Part shown: one piece after another, positions 1-6,275 of the stretch
Layout: each line of letters starts with the position of its first letter
Numbering within the stretch: the first letter of the stretch is position 1
Assembly: GCA_903885885.1 (NCBI GenBank)
Contig: CAISKJ010000783.1
Span: 1 to 6,275 of the forward strand
Direction of reading: 5' to 3'
DNA from: an uncultured delta proteobacterium
GTDB lineage: Bacteria > Myxococcota_A > Polyangia > Polyangiales > Ga0077539
Length of the DNA: 6,275 nucleotides
The notes under the pieces: model-generated
What the model was told of the DNA's origin: nothing
What the model saw: the letters and a program-made list of their open reading frames with translations, nothing else
Databases searched by the model: none
Position numbers and translations under genes: made by a program

Positions 1-219
1 CCCGCCGGCTCGACCTTCGACGCCGCGGCCAACGTGCTCATCGCCAACGGCTCCTACTACGGCGATCGCCCCGACGCCCGCGCAGCCAACTCCTACTACC
101 GCGCCTCGGGGCCCACCGGTGCGCTCAGCCTCGAGCGCATCACCTCCGCGCCCTTCGCGGCCATCAACAGCTACATCGGCCCGCCCGCCTCGCTCAACGA
201 GCCCAGCGCGTCCCGCTGA
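1..219 (+). CDS. 3' end of an unrecognised protein (partial)
   Basis: The open frame enters from the left edge and runs 72 codons to a TGA at 217-219. Nearly every third codon position is G or C, as expected for a real gene in this genome, and no other frame here looks better. A GTG at 34 is internal and not a likely start. The visible tail is rich in Ala, Ser, Tyr, Asn and Pro and contains three short related segments (NGSYYG, ANSYYR, INSYIG), spaced irregularly. There is no recognisable domain, cysteine cluster or membrane helix in the visible part. The low-charge, Ser/Tyr/Asn-rich tail would fit an exported or surface protein, but that is a guess. The gene converges on ftsZ and is followed within 10 bp by a nested inverted repeat. 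Confidence 0.7.
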   Translation, partial: PAGSTFDAAANVLIANGSYYGDRPDARAANSYYRASGPTGALSLERITSAPFAAINSYIGPPASLNEPSASR

Positions 220-225
220 AGGCGC

Positions 226-273
226 GAGAGCACGCCCCACGCGCCCGATGATGGGCGCCCCGCCAGGGCTCTC
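226..273. terminator. Nested inverted repeat after the first gene, terminator-like
   Basis: An outer 6-bp perfect arm pair (GAGAGC 226-231 with GCTCTC 268-273) encloses an inner 6-bp perfect pair (GCGCCC 241-246 with GGGCGC 253-258, 6-nt loop GATGAT). The two stems are separated by 9 nt on each side. It begins 7 nt after the stop of the plus-strand gene, where a terminator is expected. No T-run follows on either strand, so it is not a textbook intrinsic terminator; it may block 3' decay or act bidirectionally between convergent genes. Confidence 0.4.
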
Positions 274-429
274 AGCGTGATGGTGTACAGAGCGCGCGGA
301 CGGGGTCGATCCGTCGCCGAGAGCATCTGCGCTCACGCCTCGGCAACCCGGAGCGGGGCGACGCTACTCGTTCATTGTTTTGGAAGACGGGGACTACGAC
401 GCGGAGCGCGCCGTCGCGGTGACAACGCT

Positions 430-451
430 CCCCGGGCGACACCACCCGGGG
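430..451 (-). terminator. Hairpin just downstream of ftsZ
   Basis: CCCCGGG (430-436) and CCCGGGG (445-451) form a perfect 7-bp all-GC stem with an 8-nt loop. On the ftsZ strand the stem starts 12 nt after the TAG stop. The following transcript reads GAGCGTTGTC, with only a weak U content, so it resembles a terminator or 3'-end stabilising hairpin without a proper U-tract. Confidence 0.45.
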
Positions 452-463
452 CCTTGCTGCGTG

Positions 464-1759
<1,296 letters not shown>

Positions 1760-1818
1760 TACCGTCCTCCGACGAGAGCTGCCGCCGTCCCTTGCGGCGC
1801 TCCCGATGTCCTGTGTGC

Positions 1819-1844
1819 CCGCGCGAGCGTCCTCTCTCGCGCGG
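1819..1844 (-). promoter_or_regulatory. Perfect 9-bp hairpin between ftsA and ftsZ
   Basis: CCGCGCGAG (1819-1827) and CTCGCGCGG (1836-1844) are perfectly complementary with an 8-nt loop. The hairpin lies about 22 nt after the ftsA stop and about 50 nt before the ftsZ Shine-Dalgarno. No U-run follows, so full termination is unlikely. Roles that fit are mRNA processing or stabilisation, or partial attenuation that sets the FtsA:FtsZ ratio. A smaller 5-bp stem (1783-1787 with 1795-1799) lies between it and the ftsZ Shine-Dalgarno. I see no convincing sigma-70 promoter in this gap. Confidence 0.4.
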
Positions 1845-1865
1845 AGCAGCGTTGTTTCGTGCCCT

Positions 1866-3146
1866 TCAGAAAACTTCGCGCAACCACTCCCAGAACTTCG
1901 TTCCGAGCTTGGGGTTGCTCGGGTCCATGGCCGCCGCTTGCACCGCGGCGGGCACCTGCGGCTGCAGGAGCTGGCGCCCCACCGCGGCGGCCTTCTCGGC
2001 CTTCGCGGGCCGCGTGGCCCCGTACTTCAGAAGCCCCACCGCCGTCGCGTACGCGGGGCTCTTCACCATCTCGACCATGCCGCCCACCCCCATCGGAATG
2101 CCGCGGCGAATGGGCATCCCGAGCACCTGCTCGGCCAGCTCGGGGGTGCCCTCGAGCAGCGTGGCGCCGCCCGCGAGCACCACGCCCGCGCCGAGCAGCT
2201 CGGCGTAGCCGCTGTCGTGGATGATCTTCGCCACGAGGCGGAAGAGCTCATCCATGCGCGGCTCGGCGATCGACGCCAGGTACTGCCGCGCGATCGTGCG
2301 CGCCCCGCGGCCGCCGACGCCCGGCACCTCGATGGAGTCGCCCGGGTCGACCATCGACTGCAGCGCGCAGCCGTGGCGCAGCTTGATGCGCTCGGCCTCG
2401 CCCACCGGCGTGCGGAGCCCCGTGGCGATGTCGTTCGTGAGGTTCATCCCCCCGAGCGGAATCACCGCGGTGTGCACCAGCGCGCCGTCGACGTAGACCA
2501 CCACGTCGGTGGTGCCGCCGCCGATGTCGACCATCGCGACGCCAATCTCCTTCTCGTCCTCGGTGAGCACCGCCTCGGCGCTCGCCAGGGGCTCGAGCAC
2601 GAGCTCGGCTACGTGCAGACCGCAGCGCTCGGCGCACTTGGTCACGTTCTGCACGCTCGCCACCGCGGCCGTCACGAGGTGAACCCTCGCCTCGAGCCGC
2701 ACGCCGCTCATGCCCACGGGCTCGCGCACGCCGTCCTGCTGATCGACGATGTAATCCTGCGGAAGCACGTGGATCACCTGTCGATCGAGCGGCATCGAGA
2801 TGCGCCGCGCCTGGTCGAGCACGCGCTCGACGTCGTCGCTGGACACCTCATGGTTCGCAATCGACACGATGCCGTGCGAGTTCACGCCGCGAACGTGCGA
2901 GCCGGCGATGCCGGCGTACACGGTCGCGATCTCGACGCCGGCCATGTTGCCAGCGCGCTCTACCGCCTCCTTGATCGAGGTCACGGTGCTCTCGATGTTG
3001 ACCACGACGCCCTTGCGGAGCCCCTTTGAACGGGCCTCGCCGACGCCGGTGATGTCCACACCGTCTGCTCCGACCTCGCCAACTACGGCCAAGGTTTTTG
3101 TGGTCCCGATGTCGAGCCCCACGATGATGTCGCCCGGCTTCGCCAT
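1866..3146 (-). CDS. ftsA: Cell division protein FtsA
   Basis: FtsA is the actin/Hsp70-superfamily ATPase that anchors FtsZ filaments to the inner membrane and helps activate septal wall synthesis. The 426-aa product shows the nucleotide-binding motifs in order: phosphate-1 VGLDIGTTK (9-17), phosphate-2 VDIGGGTTD (206-214), and the adenosine motif VVLAGGATLLEG (322-333). The FtsA-specific 1C/SHS2 subdomain lies roughly at 84-165, including SHVRGVNSHGIV. After an Ala-rich spacer (about 380-408), the C-terminus ends in KFWEWLREVF, an amphipathic membrane-targeting helix typical of FtsA. GGAG (3154-3157) lies 7 nt before the ATG and supports the start. It is followed by ftsZ, the usual order, but the gene upstream is not ftsQ. 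Length is normal for the family and there is no sign of damage. Confidence 0.97.
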   Translation of the reverse strand: MAKPGDIIVGLDIGTTKTLAVVGEVGADGVDITGVGEARSKGLRKGVVVNIESTVTSIKEAVERAGNMAGVEIATVYAGIAGSHVRGVNSHGIVSIANHEVSSDDVERVLDQARRISMPLDRQVIHVLPQDYIVDQQDGVREPVGMSGVRLEARVHLVTAAVASVQNVTKCAERCGLHVAELVLEPLASAEAVLTEDEKEIGVAMVDIGGGTTDVVVYVDGALVHTAVIPLGGMNLTNDIATGLRTPVGEAERIKLRHGCALQSMVDPGDSIEVPGVGGRGARTIARQYLASIAEPRMDELFRLVAKIIHDSGYAELLGAGVVLAGGATLLEGTPELAEQVLGMPIRRGIPMGVGGMVEMVKSPAYATAVGLLKYGATRPAKAEKAAAVGRQLLQPQVPAAVQAAAMDPSNPKLGTKFWEWLREVF

Positions 3147-3268
3147 TCCGTCACTCCATCGACGAGACGGCCAATGCCACAGACGACTTCGCGTTCACAA
3201 AATTGCTGCACCCATTGTTGCGCGACGCACTGAACGCATGATCGTGCGCGTGCGCAGAAGCGCCTAAA
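3147..3268 (-). promoter_or_regulatory. 122-bp gap upstream of ftsA, possible ftsA promoter region
   Basis: This gap separates the 262-aa gene from ftsA on the same strand and is large enough for a promoter. It contains an AT-richer patch (about 3195-3205; ACAAAATTGC on the plus strand), unusual in this GC-rich window, and a near-palindrome TGCGCGTGCGCA (3245-3256) shortly after the upstream stop codon. On the minus strand TTGTGA could serve as a -35 element, but I find no good -10 at the right distance. A promoter is inferred from spacing and composition only; read-through from upstream genes is equally possible. Confidence 0.25.
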
Positions 3269-4057
3269 TCAGCGGACGATCGTCCACGAGCCCGCGACGC
3301 GCGTGGCCGTGAACGAGAACGCAAAACGGCGCTCGCCGTCGGTCCCTTGAATGGGCGGAGCCCCGTACGGGTCGGTGACGCGCACGAGGCGACCGCGCGC
3401 GAAGGGCGACGCCGCGAGGCCGCCCGCGTCGAAGGGCGCGAGGGCCCAGTACGGCGACGCGAACCACCGCGCGTACATGGCCGCCTGCTCGGCGCGCACC
3501 TCGTCGAGGGGGACGTCGAGGGCGCGGGCGAGCTCGTCGCTGCGCAGGTCGGTGAGCGACATCACCGCGTCGAGGTCGCGCCGCGCAAGGGCTGCGTGCA
3601 CGATCTCGCAGAGGGCGACGAGCTCGCGCGCGTCGTCTTCGCGCGGGGGCGTCGCGGGCGCGTCTTGCCAGGCCCAGCGGCCGAAGGCCTGCGCCGGCGG
3701 CACCGTGAACTGCCGCGCCCACACGCCCGTGAGCGCGCCGGGCTCGACGGGAAACTCCGCGGGGTTCCACGCGAAGTACGCGACGCGGTTCGAGTCGTCG
3801 GGCGCCACGCCGTGCTCGCCCTTGAGGAGCGTCACGCGCAGCATCGTGGGCCCCGCGAGGGCGCGGCCCGCGTCGTCGGTCATCGGGGTGACGAACACCT
3901 CGAGGCGGTTCGACTGCTCGACGATGTAGGGGTTGAGCTTGCTCTGGGTGACGCGCGTCGCGCCCTCCCACTCGGAGAACACGTCGATTTCGTTGAGCAC
4001 GACGCGCGCGACCACGCCCTCGCACTCGACGTTGAGGGCGTAGATGATCGAAGCCAT
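3269..4057 (-). CDS. Uncharacterised 262-aa protein upstream of ftsA
   Basis: I do not recognise this protein. The frame has strong GC third-position bias and its start lies only 12 bp after the stop of the upstream 166-aa gene, with GAGGG (4067-4071) placed 9 nt before the ATG and overlapping that stop, so the two are probably translationally coupled. It appears to have two parts. Residues 1-120 look beta-rich, with a segment KLNPYIVEQSNRLEVFV (40-56) of the kind seen in beta-sandwich folds, where an asparagine-rich turn precedes a strand. Residues about 143-200 are helical and acidic/arginine-rich (ALARRDLDAVMSLTDLRS at 156-173), followed by a beta-like end closing with GSWTIVR (256-262), which recalls NTF2-like domains; this is a weak resemblance. 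There is no signal peptide, membrane helix, or obvious catalytic motif, so it is probably cytoplasmic. A longer overlapping frame (3264-4274) is a composition artefact. Confidence 0.85.
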   Translation of the reverse strand: MASIIYALNVECEGVVARVVLNEIDVFSEWEGATRVTQSKLNPYIVEQSNRLEVFVTPMTDDAGRALAGPTMLRVTLLKGEHGVAPDDSNRVAYFAWNPAEFPVEPGALTGVWARQFTVPPAQAFGRWAWQDAPATPPREDDARELVALCEIVHAALARRDLDAVMSLTDLRSDELARALDVPLDEVRAEQAAMYARWFASPYWALAPFDAGGLAASPFARGRLVRVTDPYGAPPIQGTDGERRFAFSFTATRVAGSWTIVR

Positions 4058-4069
4058 CGAGGCGAGCCC

Positions 4070-4570
4070 TCAGCCCTCGTCGTGGGTGCGCGCCCAATAC
4101 GAGATGAGCTCGGCGTCGTCGATGACGCGCGAGTGGTAGTGGCCCCACACGTCGCTCACGGCCACCATCGCGTCGGGCGTGCAGCGCTCGGTGAGATAGA
4201 GCGCGTAGTACTCGGCGCCGGAGCCGTCGTCGACGGGGCCCACGTAGTCGAGGCGGCGCCCCGTGACGGGGCACAGGAGCTCGAGCTTCGTGCCGGCCTT
4301 GATGTCGGCGAAGCCCGCCTTGCGGCGGTCGCCGTGCACCGGCGAGAGGTGCACGAGGCCCTCACGGCCGTCGTCGGATCGCACCTTCAGCGTGACCGCG
4401 GGGTACCCGTCGAAGGTGACGTCGGAGAGGCCCACGAGGTTGTCACCGCCGGGGCCGAAGGCCTTCGTCACCACGATGGTCACGCCGTCGGCCGTGGGCA
4501 TGAGGCTGTCCCTCGGGCGCGGAGGGATGCTCTGCGTGAGGTTCTGCTTGTCTACGTTGTCGTTGCTCAT
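4070..4570 (-). CDS. Uncharacterised 166-aa protein
   Basis: I do not recognise this protein as a named family. The frame could extend upstream to an ATG at 4618, but ATG 4570 is preferred: GAGG (4579-4582) lies 8 nt before it, and the polar MSNDN start looks like a natural N-terminus. The first 28 residues are polar and Pro-rich, probably flexible. Residues 29-110 alternate hydrophobic and polar positions like a small beta-rich fold. CPVTG (100-104) resembles one half of a CPxCG zinc-ribbon knuckle, but the second cysteine is replaced by Thr and the only other cysteine is C130, so a classical zinc site is not visible. The C-terminal part has an acidic turn and tyrosines (DDGSGAEYYALYLT, 114-127) and a striking DVWGHYHSR segment (140-148). 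There is no signal peptide or membrane segment. It is coupled to the 262-aa gene downstream (12-bp gap), suggesting the two products act together. Confidence 0.85.
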   Translation of the reverse strand: MSNDNVDKQNLTQSIPPRPRDSLMPTADGVTIVVTKAFGPGGDNLVGLSDVTFDGYPAVTLKVRSDDGREGLVHLSPVHGDRRKAGFADIKAGTKLELLCPVTGRRLDYVGPVDDGSGAEYYALYLTERCTPDAMVAVSDVWGHYHSRVIDDAELISYWARTHDEG

Positions 4571-4578
4571 GCGATGAA

Positions 4579-4582
4579 CCTC
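4579..4582 (-). promoter_or_regulatory. Shine-Dalgarno that fixes the start of the 166-aa gene
   Basis: GAGG on the minus strand, 8 nt before ATG 4570. It favours this start over the in-frame ATG at 4618, whose extra 16 residues (MVGGTLTAHP...) lie in the intergenic stretch. Confidence 0.55.
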
Positions 4583-4617
4583 GGGTTCAGGGTGGGCGGT
4601 GAGGGTGCCACCGACCA

Positions 4618-4650
4618 CGCGCGCGTGGCAACGCCATAGCTTCGCGCGCG
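4618..4650 (-). terminator. CG-rich inverted repeat after the DUF2452 gene
   Basis: CGCGCGCG occurs at 4618-4625 and again at 4643-4650 and can pair as an 8-bp stem. The 17-nt loop itself can form TGGC/GCCA (4626-4629 with 4633-4636). On the minus strand the stem starts 1 nt after the DUF2452 stop codon. No U-run follows. It could weaken read-through into the next gene, but simple CG alternation arises easily by chance in this genome. Confidence 0.3.
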
Positions 4651-4651
4651 C

Positions 4652-5140
4652 TCACCCCAGGAGGAGCTTGCGCGACGAGAGCGCGCGGCTGTCGCGCGCC
4701 ACGATCTCGTCGAGCGGGGTGAACGACGCGTCGTTCTCGAGGCGGAACGAGGCCTCGTAGCGGTCGGGAGGATTGCCCCGCCAATCGGCCGGCGACAGCA
4801 TCGAGAAGTAGGGCGCGTCGGAGCCGTCGCGGGTGCGCCGGTAGAGGTGGTACACCTGCCCGGGAACCTTCTGAAACCGGCATTCTGCGCGGTGCAGGTC
4901 GGCGTCGCGCTGGGCGCGCGCGAGCACCTCGCGGGCCTGCTCCTGGAGGGCGCGGATCTGCTCGGCGATCATGCCGAGCTTCTCGCTGGTCACGGCGGCG
5001 ATCACGCCGTCGGCCTTCTGAATCTCACGCGCCGTGTCGACGAGGTCGTGCGGCGCCGACATGCGGCTGATGGGGTACGGAGAGGTGCTCGCCGGGCCGT
5101 CGACGTTGGGGCCCGCGTAACGCTTCGTGTCGTCGCTCAT
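4652..5140 (-). CDS. DUF2452 protein, bacterial relative of C1orf50
   Basis: The 162-aa product matches, from memory of the family, the DUF2452 domain known from the human protein C1orf50. Shared blocks are a helical segment starting DLVDTAREIQKAD (32-44), then AEQIRALQEQAREVL (59-73), RDADLH (78-83), the KVPGQVYHLYRR strand-turn (91-102), YFSMLSPADW (111-120) and SFTPLDEI (139-146). The N-terminal 30 residues are polar with GPASTSPYPISR (15-26), probably flexible. The domain has no known biochemical function. No signal peptide or membrane helix is seen; residues 32-75 are probably a long helix or helical hairpin, with coiled-coil potential. Start: ATG 5140 is chosen because the family-like N-terminus begins here. 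There is no purine-rich Shine-Dalgarno upstream (the leader reads CCAACCTCC before ATG), so translation may be leaderless or weakly initiated. The open frame extends upstream to 5374, but that part overlaps the divergent gene and looks non-coding. It is first in a same-strand series leading to ftsA-ftsZ. Confidence 0.9.
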   Translation of the reverse strand: MSDDTKRYAGPNVDGPASTSPYPISRMSAPHDLVDTAREIQKADGVIAAVTSEKLGMIAEQIRALQEQAREVLARAQRDADLHRAECRFQKVPGQVYHLYRRTRDGSDAPYFSMLSPADWRGNPPDRYEASFRLENDASFTPLDEIVARDSRALSSRKLLLG

Positions 5141-5219
5141 GGAGGTTGGAGTCGTTAGAGCCTCTCCGCGACGCGCGCAACGTCTGCGACAGCATACGTC
5201 TACGCGCCGTGCGCATTGG

Positions 5220-5249
5220 TTGATCGCCGCGCGAGGAGGGTTGTAGATT
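5220..5249 (+). promoter_or_regulatory. Candidate sigma-70-like promoter for the HEAT-like gene
   Basis: TTGATC (5220-5225, 4 of 6 match to the -35 consensus) and TAGATT (5244-5249, 4 of 6 match to the -10) are 18 bp apart. Initiation about 7 nt further would give a roughly 20-nt leader containing the Shine-Dalgarno at 5266-5271. Matches are moderate, so this is a prediction. Confidence 0.35.
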
Positions 5250-5257
5250 CGCGCGGC
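5226..5257. promoter_or_regulatory. Perfect 9-bp dyad in the divergent promoter region
   Basis: GCCGCGCGA (5226-5234) and TCGCGCGGC (5249-5257) are perfect inverted copies separated by 14 bp. The left arm directly abuts the candidate -35 and the right arm abuts the candidate -10, so a dimeric regulator bound here would sit on the promoter. Read as RNA on the minus strand it could form a hairpin, but it lies upstream of the likely DUF2452 transcript. Operator function is inferred from geometry; CG-rich arms lower its significance. Confidence 0.35.
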
Positions 5258-5265
5258 CTCACGGC

Positions 5266-5271
5266 GGAGGG
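5266..5271 (+). promoter_or_regulatory. Shine-Dalgarno that fixes a TTG start
   Basis: GGAGGG with 5 nt between it and TTG 5277. An in-frame TAG at 5244-5246 closes the frame upstream, and no ATG or GTG lies between that stop and this site, so the TTG is the best start. Confidence 0.65.
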
Positions 5272-5276
5272 CGCTG

Positions 5277-6275
5277 TTGATCCCGATCGTTCGACTGTTC
5301 AACCCCAAGGGCCCCGACCGCGTGGCCATCGTGTCGGTGCAGGCCGCGTGGGCCAAACCCGGAGCGTGGAACATCCAAGTCGCCCGCGGCCCGCGCCGCG
5401 CGAAGCTCTCCGCCGGCGTGGCCTATGGGCCCTACGCCGAGCACGAGCTCGCACAGCGCCACCCCGAGGTGCTCGCGAGCCTGCGCGGCGAAGGCTTCGT
5501 GCGCGCGGGCCTCACCGCGATGCTGCAGGCGCTCGTGTCGAACAACGCCGTGAGCCGCGCCCACGCGGCGGCGCGCCTCGGCTGGCTGGGTGACACCACC
5601 GCGGTGCCTGCGCTGCTCCTCGCGGCCGACAACCAGGGCACCGACCTCTCGTCGATCGTCGACGCGCTCGGTCGCCTCGGTGACGCGCGCGCCGTTCCGC
5701 TGTGCCGCGCCGAGGCGGCGCGCAAGCTGCTCTCGCGCCGTCGTTCGGGCGTCGAGGCGCTGCGCAACCTGGGCGACGCGCAGGGGCTCGCCGAGGCGGT
5801 GCAGCGCGCCCACGAGCGGCTGCCCGACCCGGTGCGCCTCGCGCTCCTCGCGGCCTCGCCCGACGACGCCTCGGCCGCCGCGGTGCAAAGCGTCACGCAG
5901 CACTTCAAGACGGTCGACGTCAAAGACGTGGGCCTCGCCTACGACACCCTCTACGAGATCGGCACGGCCCTCTCGGTGGCCTGCGCGCTCGCGGGCGTCG
6001 CGGCCGCCAACCTCGGCGCGGCCTACACCTGGCGCTACGTGAAGAGCATCGCGCGCAGGGCCATGCTGCGCGGCGATTTCGCCACCTTCGGCTGGGTGTC
6101 GCACCGCATCGAGAAGGTGGCGCGCAAGGCCCACGGCACCATCGCCACGGTCAAGAGCGGCCTCGACGGGCAGACCCGCTCGGTGCGAATCTTTCACCGC
6201 GCCACGCAAGACTTCATGCGCCGCCTCGCGTGGCGCTACCTCGTGCAGCTCGCGCGGCACCGGCCGGCGCACTAC
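5277..6275 (+). CDS. HEAT-repeat-like protein, N-terminal 333 residues (partial)
   Basis: The frame opens at TTG 5277 behind a strong Shine-Dalgarno and stays open to the right edge, so the C-terminus is missing. Third codon positions are almost all G or C. Residues 1-75 form an N-terminal domain containing AWNIQVARG (30-38) and GEGFVRAGL (71-79); this faintly resembles a degenerate WGR domain, but I would not assign it. Residues about 76-195 carry HEAT-like helical repeats, with recurring LGxLGD-type turns: ARLGWLGDTTAVPALL (99-114), DALGRLGDARAVPLC (129-143) and ALRNLGDAQGLAEAV (161-175). Such repeats usually form a solenoid that binds proteins or nucleic acid. Residues 300-330 (RSVRIFHRATQDFMRRLAWR and following) are strongly basic and resemble, from memory, the RRxWRxLRxLG segment of some large bacterial HEAT proteins. 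No signal peptide; one mildly hydrophobic stretch (230-247) is probably a buried helix. It is divergent from the DUF2452 gene and shares its promoter region. The opposite-strand open frame is a shadow. Confidence 0.85.
   Translation, partial: MIPIVRLFNPKGPDRVAIVSVQAAWAKPGAWNIQVARGPRRAKLSAGVAYGPYAEHELAQRHPEVLASLRGEGFVRAGLTAMLQALVSNNAVSRAHAAARLGWLGDTTAVPALLLAADNQGTDLSSIVDALGRLGDARAVPLCRAEAARKLLSRRRSGVEALRNLGDAQGLAEAVQRAHERLPDPVRLALLAASPDDASAAAVQSVTQHFKTVDVKDVGLAYDTLYEIGTALSVACALAGVAAANLGAAYTWRYVKSIARRAMLRGDFATFGWVSHRIEKVARKAHGTIATVKSGLDGQTRSVRIFHRATQDFMRRLAWRYLVQLARHRPAHY

Noticed and set aside
274..429. Possible small gene or RNA between the convergent genes
   Set aside because: I found no tRNA-like cloverleaf, ribosome-binding site with a good short frame, or coding bias in this stretch.
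3264..4274. 336-aa minus-strand frame overlapping the 262-aa and 166-aa genes
   Set aside because: The translation is almost only Arg, Ala, Gly, His and Pro, and it spans the well-supported junction of two genes that have their own ribosome-binding sites.
3347..4639. 430-aa plus-strand frame opposite the two unknown genes
   Set aside because: Composition-driven antisense frame without motifs; the opposite-strand genes have better codon bias, starts and spacing.
5180..5201. Direct repeat ACGTCT at 5180-5185 and 5196-5201, 16 bp apart
   Set aside because: Only six bases are identical, with two copies; this is likely chance, although it lies in a promoter region.
5141..5374. N-terminal extension of the DUF2452 frame to an ATG at 5374
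   Set aside because: It would overlap the start of the divergent gene, has an atypical Arg- and Cys-rich composition, and family similarity begins only after ATG 5140.
5259..6272. 337-aa minus-strand frame opposite the HEAT-like gene
   Set aside because: The plus strand shows HEAT-like periodicity, a strong Shine-Dalgarno and G/C third positions; the minus frame is Arg/Ala/Gly/Val-rich and featureless.

Overview
This is a very GC-rich chromosomal window whose coding frames use almost only G or C at third codon positions. It carries the cell-division pair ftsA and ftsZ. Composition, FtsA/FtsZ sequence character, and the mix of uncharacterised genes with a HEAT-repeat protein suggest a myxobacterium-like organism (Myxococcota, perhaps the Polyangia/Sandaracinus side). 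That placement is inferred from sequence character alone and was not tested.

Layout, left to right. (1) Bases 1-219 are the 3' end of an unrecognised plus-strand gene. (2) Bases 220-463 lie between convergent genes; they hold a nested inverted repeat just after the first gene and a 7-bp hairpin just after ftsZ, both terminator-like but without U-tracts. (3) ftsZ (464-1759, minus) and ftsA (1866-3146, minus) are complete and intact, separated by 106 bp containing a perfect 9-bp hairpin. (4) Upstream of ftsA on the same strand are three more genes: an unrecognised 262-aa protein (3269-4057), an unrecognised 166-aa protein (4070-4570), and a 162-aa DUF2452 protein (4652-5140), a bacterial relative of the human protein C1orf50. 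(5) Bases 5141-5276 are a divergent promoter region with a perfect 9-bp dyad over a plausible promoter. (6) From 5277 to the window end runs the 5' part of a large plus-strand HEAT-repeat-like protein starting at TTG with a strong Shine-Dalgarno.

Together: the minus-strand genes read DUF2452 - 166 aa - 262 aa - ftsA - ftsZ, so they could be at least partly co-transcribed. The only near-certain functional unit is FtsA/FtsZ: FtsA (actin-like, membrane-anchored by a C-terminal amphipathic helix) tethers FtsZ (tubulin-like GTPase) through the FtsZ C-terminal peptide to build the Z-ring. The genes normally found just upstream of ftsA in a dcw cluster (ftsQ, murB, murC, ddl) are absent; three genes of unknown function sit there instead. 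This is the most interesting aspect of the window. I see no CRISPR array, insertion sequence, tRNA, rRNA or recognisable defence system.
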